Below, piece after piece: positions 13,369 through 13,778 of a stretch of DNA of 13,778 nucleotides. Position numbers and translations under genes: made by a program. Each line of letters begins with the position of its first letter. The first letter of the stretch is position 1. Under the pieces are notes generated by a model. That model ran no database searches and was not told the origin of the DNA. It worked only from the letters and a program-made list of their open reading frames with translations. Source of the stretch: an uncultured bacterium (GTDB lineage: Bacteria; Bacillota; Clostridia; Lachnospirales; Lachnospiraceae). Where the stretch lies: assembly GCA_945871045.1 (NCBI GenBank), contig CAMBUC010000024.1, positions 1-13,778 on the forward strand. The letters are read 5' to 3'.

Positions 13369-13439
13369 CAGGGGATGAGAGAATCGAACTCCCGCCAAAG
13401 GTTTTGGAGACCCCTATCATACCATTTGACCAATCCCCT
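13369..13439 (-). tRNA. tRNA-Trp (anticodon CCA)
   Basis: The minus strand folds as a complete 71-base cloverleaf: acceptor AGGGGAT/ATCCCCT (7 bp), D stem GTCA/TGAT with loop AATGGTA, anticodon stem GGGGT/ACCTT with loop CTCCAAA and anticodon CCA, a 4-base variable region, and T stem GGGAG/CTCTC with loop TTCGATT. The discriminator base is G, as expected for tRNA-Trp. The 3' CCA is not encoded (CTC follows), so it must be added enzymatically. It lies about 300 bases downstream of a 23S rRNA 3' end in the same direction but also has its own consensus promoter. Confidence 0.95.
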
Positions 13440-13450
13440 ATATAAAATAT

Positions 13451-13474
13451 TATGAGGGTTTCTTTACCCTCATA
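13451..13474. repeat. 9-bp perfect hairpin upstream of tRNA-Trp
   Basis: TATGAGGGT (13451-13459) and ACCCTCATA (13466-13474) pair perfectly around a 6-base loop. On the minus strand AATATTTTATA follows, a poor U-tract. The hairpin overlaps the predicted start of the tRNA transcript (about 13469). It may act as a terminator for rRNA read-through or as a processing signal. Confidence 0.6.
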
Positions 13475-13475
13475 T

Positions 13476-13504
13476 ATTATATACATTTATCTTTTGTTTT
13501 TCAA
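13476..13504 (-). promoter_or_regulatory. Consensus promoter of tRNA-Trp
   Basis: On the minus strand TTGAAA (13499-13504) and a perfect TATAAT (13476-13481) are 17 bases apart in a very AT-rich stretch. The start near 13469 lies about 30 bases before the mature tRNA 5' end. It allows tRNA-Trp expression independent of the rRNA operon. Confidence 0.8.
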
Positions 13505-13736
13505 GTTTTTCTTTTGTACCTTCAAAACTTCACACAGATCTTTACAAACGCTAAGGAAGTTCGATTCACTTCGTTCATCGAACGACCATTTTTCTATCGA
13601 AAGCCGGTCATCTCGATTCCGCTTCGCTCCATCTCGATGATTTTGCTCCGCAAAACCGCGCCTGTCAACTCCCACAGTTCCGTAAACAAGTTCCCTCACT
13701 GTGTTCGTTTCCATGCTTCCGTCTTTCTCCGCTTTT
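13505..13736 (-). other. 23S 3' flanking spacer with short palindromes, no 5S gene
   Basis: This stretch holds no supportable gene and no recognisable 5S rRNA. On the minus strand it contains TGTGAAGTTTTGAAGGTAC (13524-13542), which I recall as typical of the 23S-5S spacer in related Clostridia. It also contains several short symmetric elements: GTTCGAT...ATCGAAC (13559-13583), TTTTGCTCCGCAAAA (13641-13655), and a direct repeat of CATCTCGAT (13608-13616 and 13630-13638). Rare open frames across it are fortuitous. Confidence 0.6.
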
Positions 13737-13778
13737 GGTCAAGCCCTCGACCGATTAGTGGCAGTCCGCTCCACATGT
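13737..13778 (-). rRNA. 23S rRNA, 3' terminal fragment
   Basis: The minus strand from the right edge reads ACATGTGGAGCGGACTGCCA, then CTAATCGGTCGAGGGCTTGACC. This matches the conserved 3' end of Firmicutes 23S rRNA (in Bacillus roughly ACATGTTGAGCTGACCGATA, then CTAATAGATCGAGGACTTAACC). Only about 42 bases are inside the window; the rest of the gene continues to the right. The 3' boundary is set by the terminal CTTGACC that pairs with the 23S 5' end and may be off by a few bases. Confidence 0.85.

Noticed and set aside
13487..13714. 75-codon minus-strand open frame in the rRNA spacer
   Set aside because: It covers the tRNA -35 box, conserved rRNA spacer motif and palindromes; no ribosome site or family resemblance.
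1..13778. CRISPR arrays, IS elements, phage genes
   Set aside because: No regularly spaced repeats, transposase, integrase or phage structural motifs were seen on either strand.

Overview
The window looks like a chromosomal segment from a Gram-positive, low-to-moderate GC anaerobe, most likely Lachnospiraceae or another Clostridia. This is inferred from strong AGGAGG-type ribosome binding sites, TTGACA-N17-TATAAT-type promoters, the protein styles (an Mrp-type antiporter subunit, a LacX-like mutarotase, an Mbeg1-like hydrolase, a BFD-like ferredoxin, a YgiT-type zinc finger) and the 3' end of a Firmicutes-type 23S rRNA. No phage, IS element or CRISPR array is visible. Protein identifications rest on motif reading only.

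Left part (1-2300, minus strand): the 5' end of an MrpE-like antiporter gene, a second-copy-style RsmH methyltransferase with a basic N-terminal extension, and an aldose-1-epimerase-like (LacX) gene. A 15-bp inverted repeat lies between the last two. Centre-left (2300-6850, plus strand): a clear promoter drives a three-gene unit, SulP anion transporter, Mbeg1-like (DUF2974) serine hydrolase and siroheme nitrite/sulfite reductase, closed by a strong terminator. Transporter plus reductase suggests sulfate/sulfite or nitrite assimilation; the hydrolase's role there is unknown.

Centre (6890-8500, plus strand): a BlaI-type repressor and a BlaR1-type M56 metallopeptidase share an ATGA start/stop overlap, behind a consensus promoter with a perfect BlaI/CopY-type operator at the start of the transcript. 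The peptidase has no penicillin-binding sensor domain and no beta-lactamase is nearby. Converging on it (10085-8509, minus strand) is an acyltransferase-3 gene translationally coupled to a hotdog acyl-CoA thioesterase, behind an extended -10 promoter.

Centre-right (12830-10130, minus strand): a probable five-gene unit of membrane-anchored rhodanese, short-chain dehydrogenase, BFD-like [2Fe-2S] protein, histidine phosphatase and VOC-family protein. The rhodanese carries the GGADGPTSIF motif otherwise typical of Na+-pumping decarboxylase beta subunits.

Right end (12976-13778, minus strand): a YgiT/MqsA-type antitoxin-like gene broken by an in-frame TAA at codon 10, followed by its own terminator; a tRNA-Trp gene with its own consensus promoter; a repeat-rich spacer; and the last about 42 bases of a 23S rRNA gene. 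No 5S rRNA gene is visible between 23S and tRNA-Trp.
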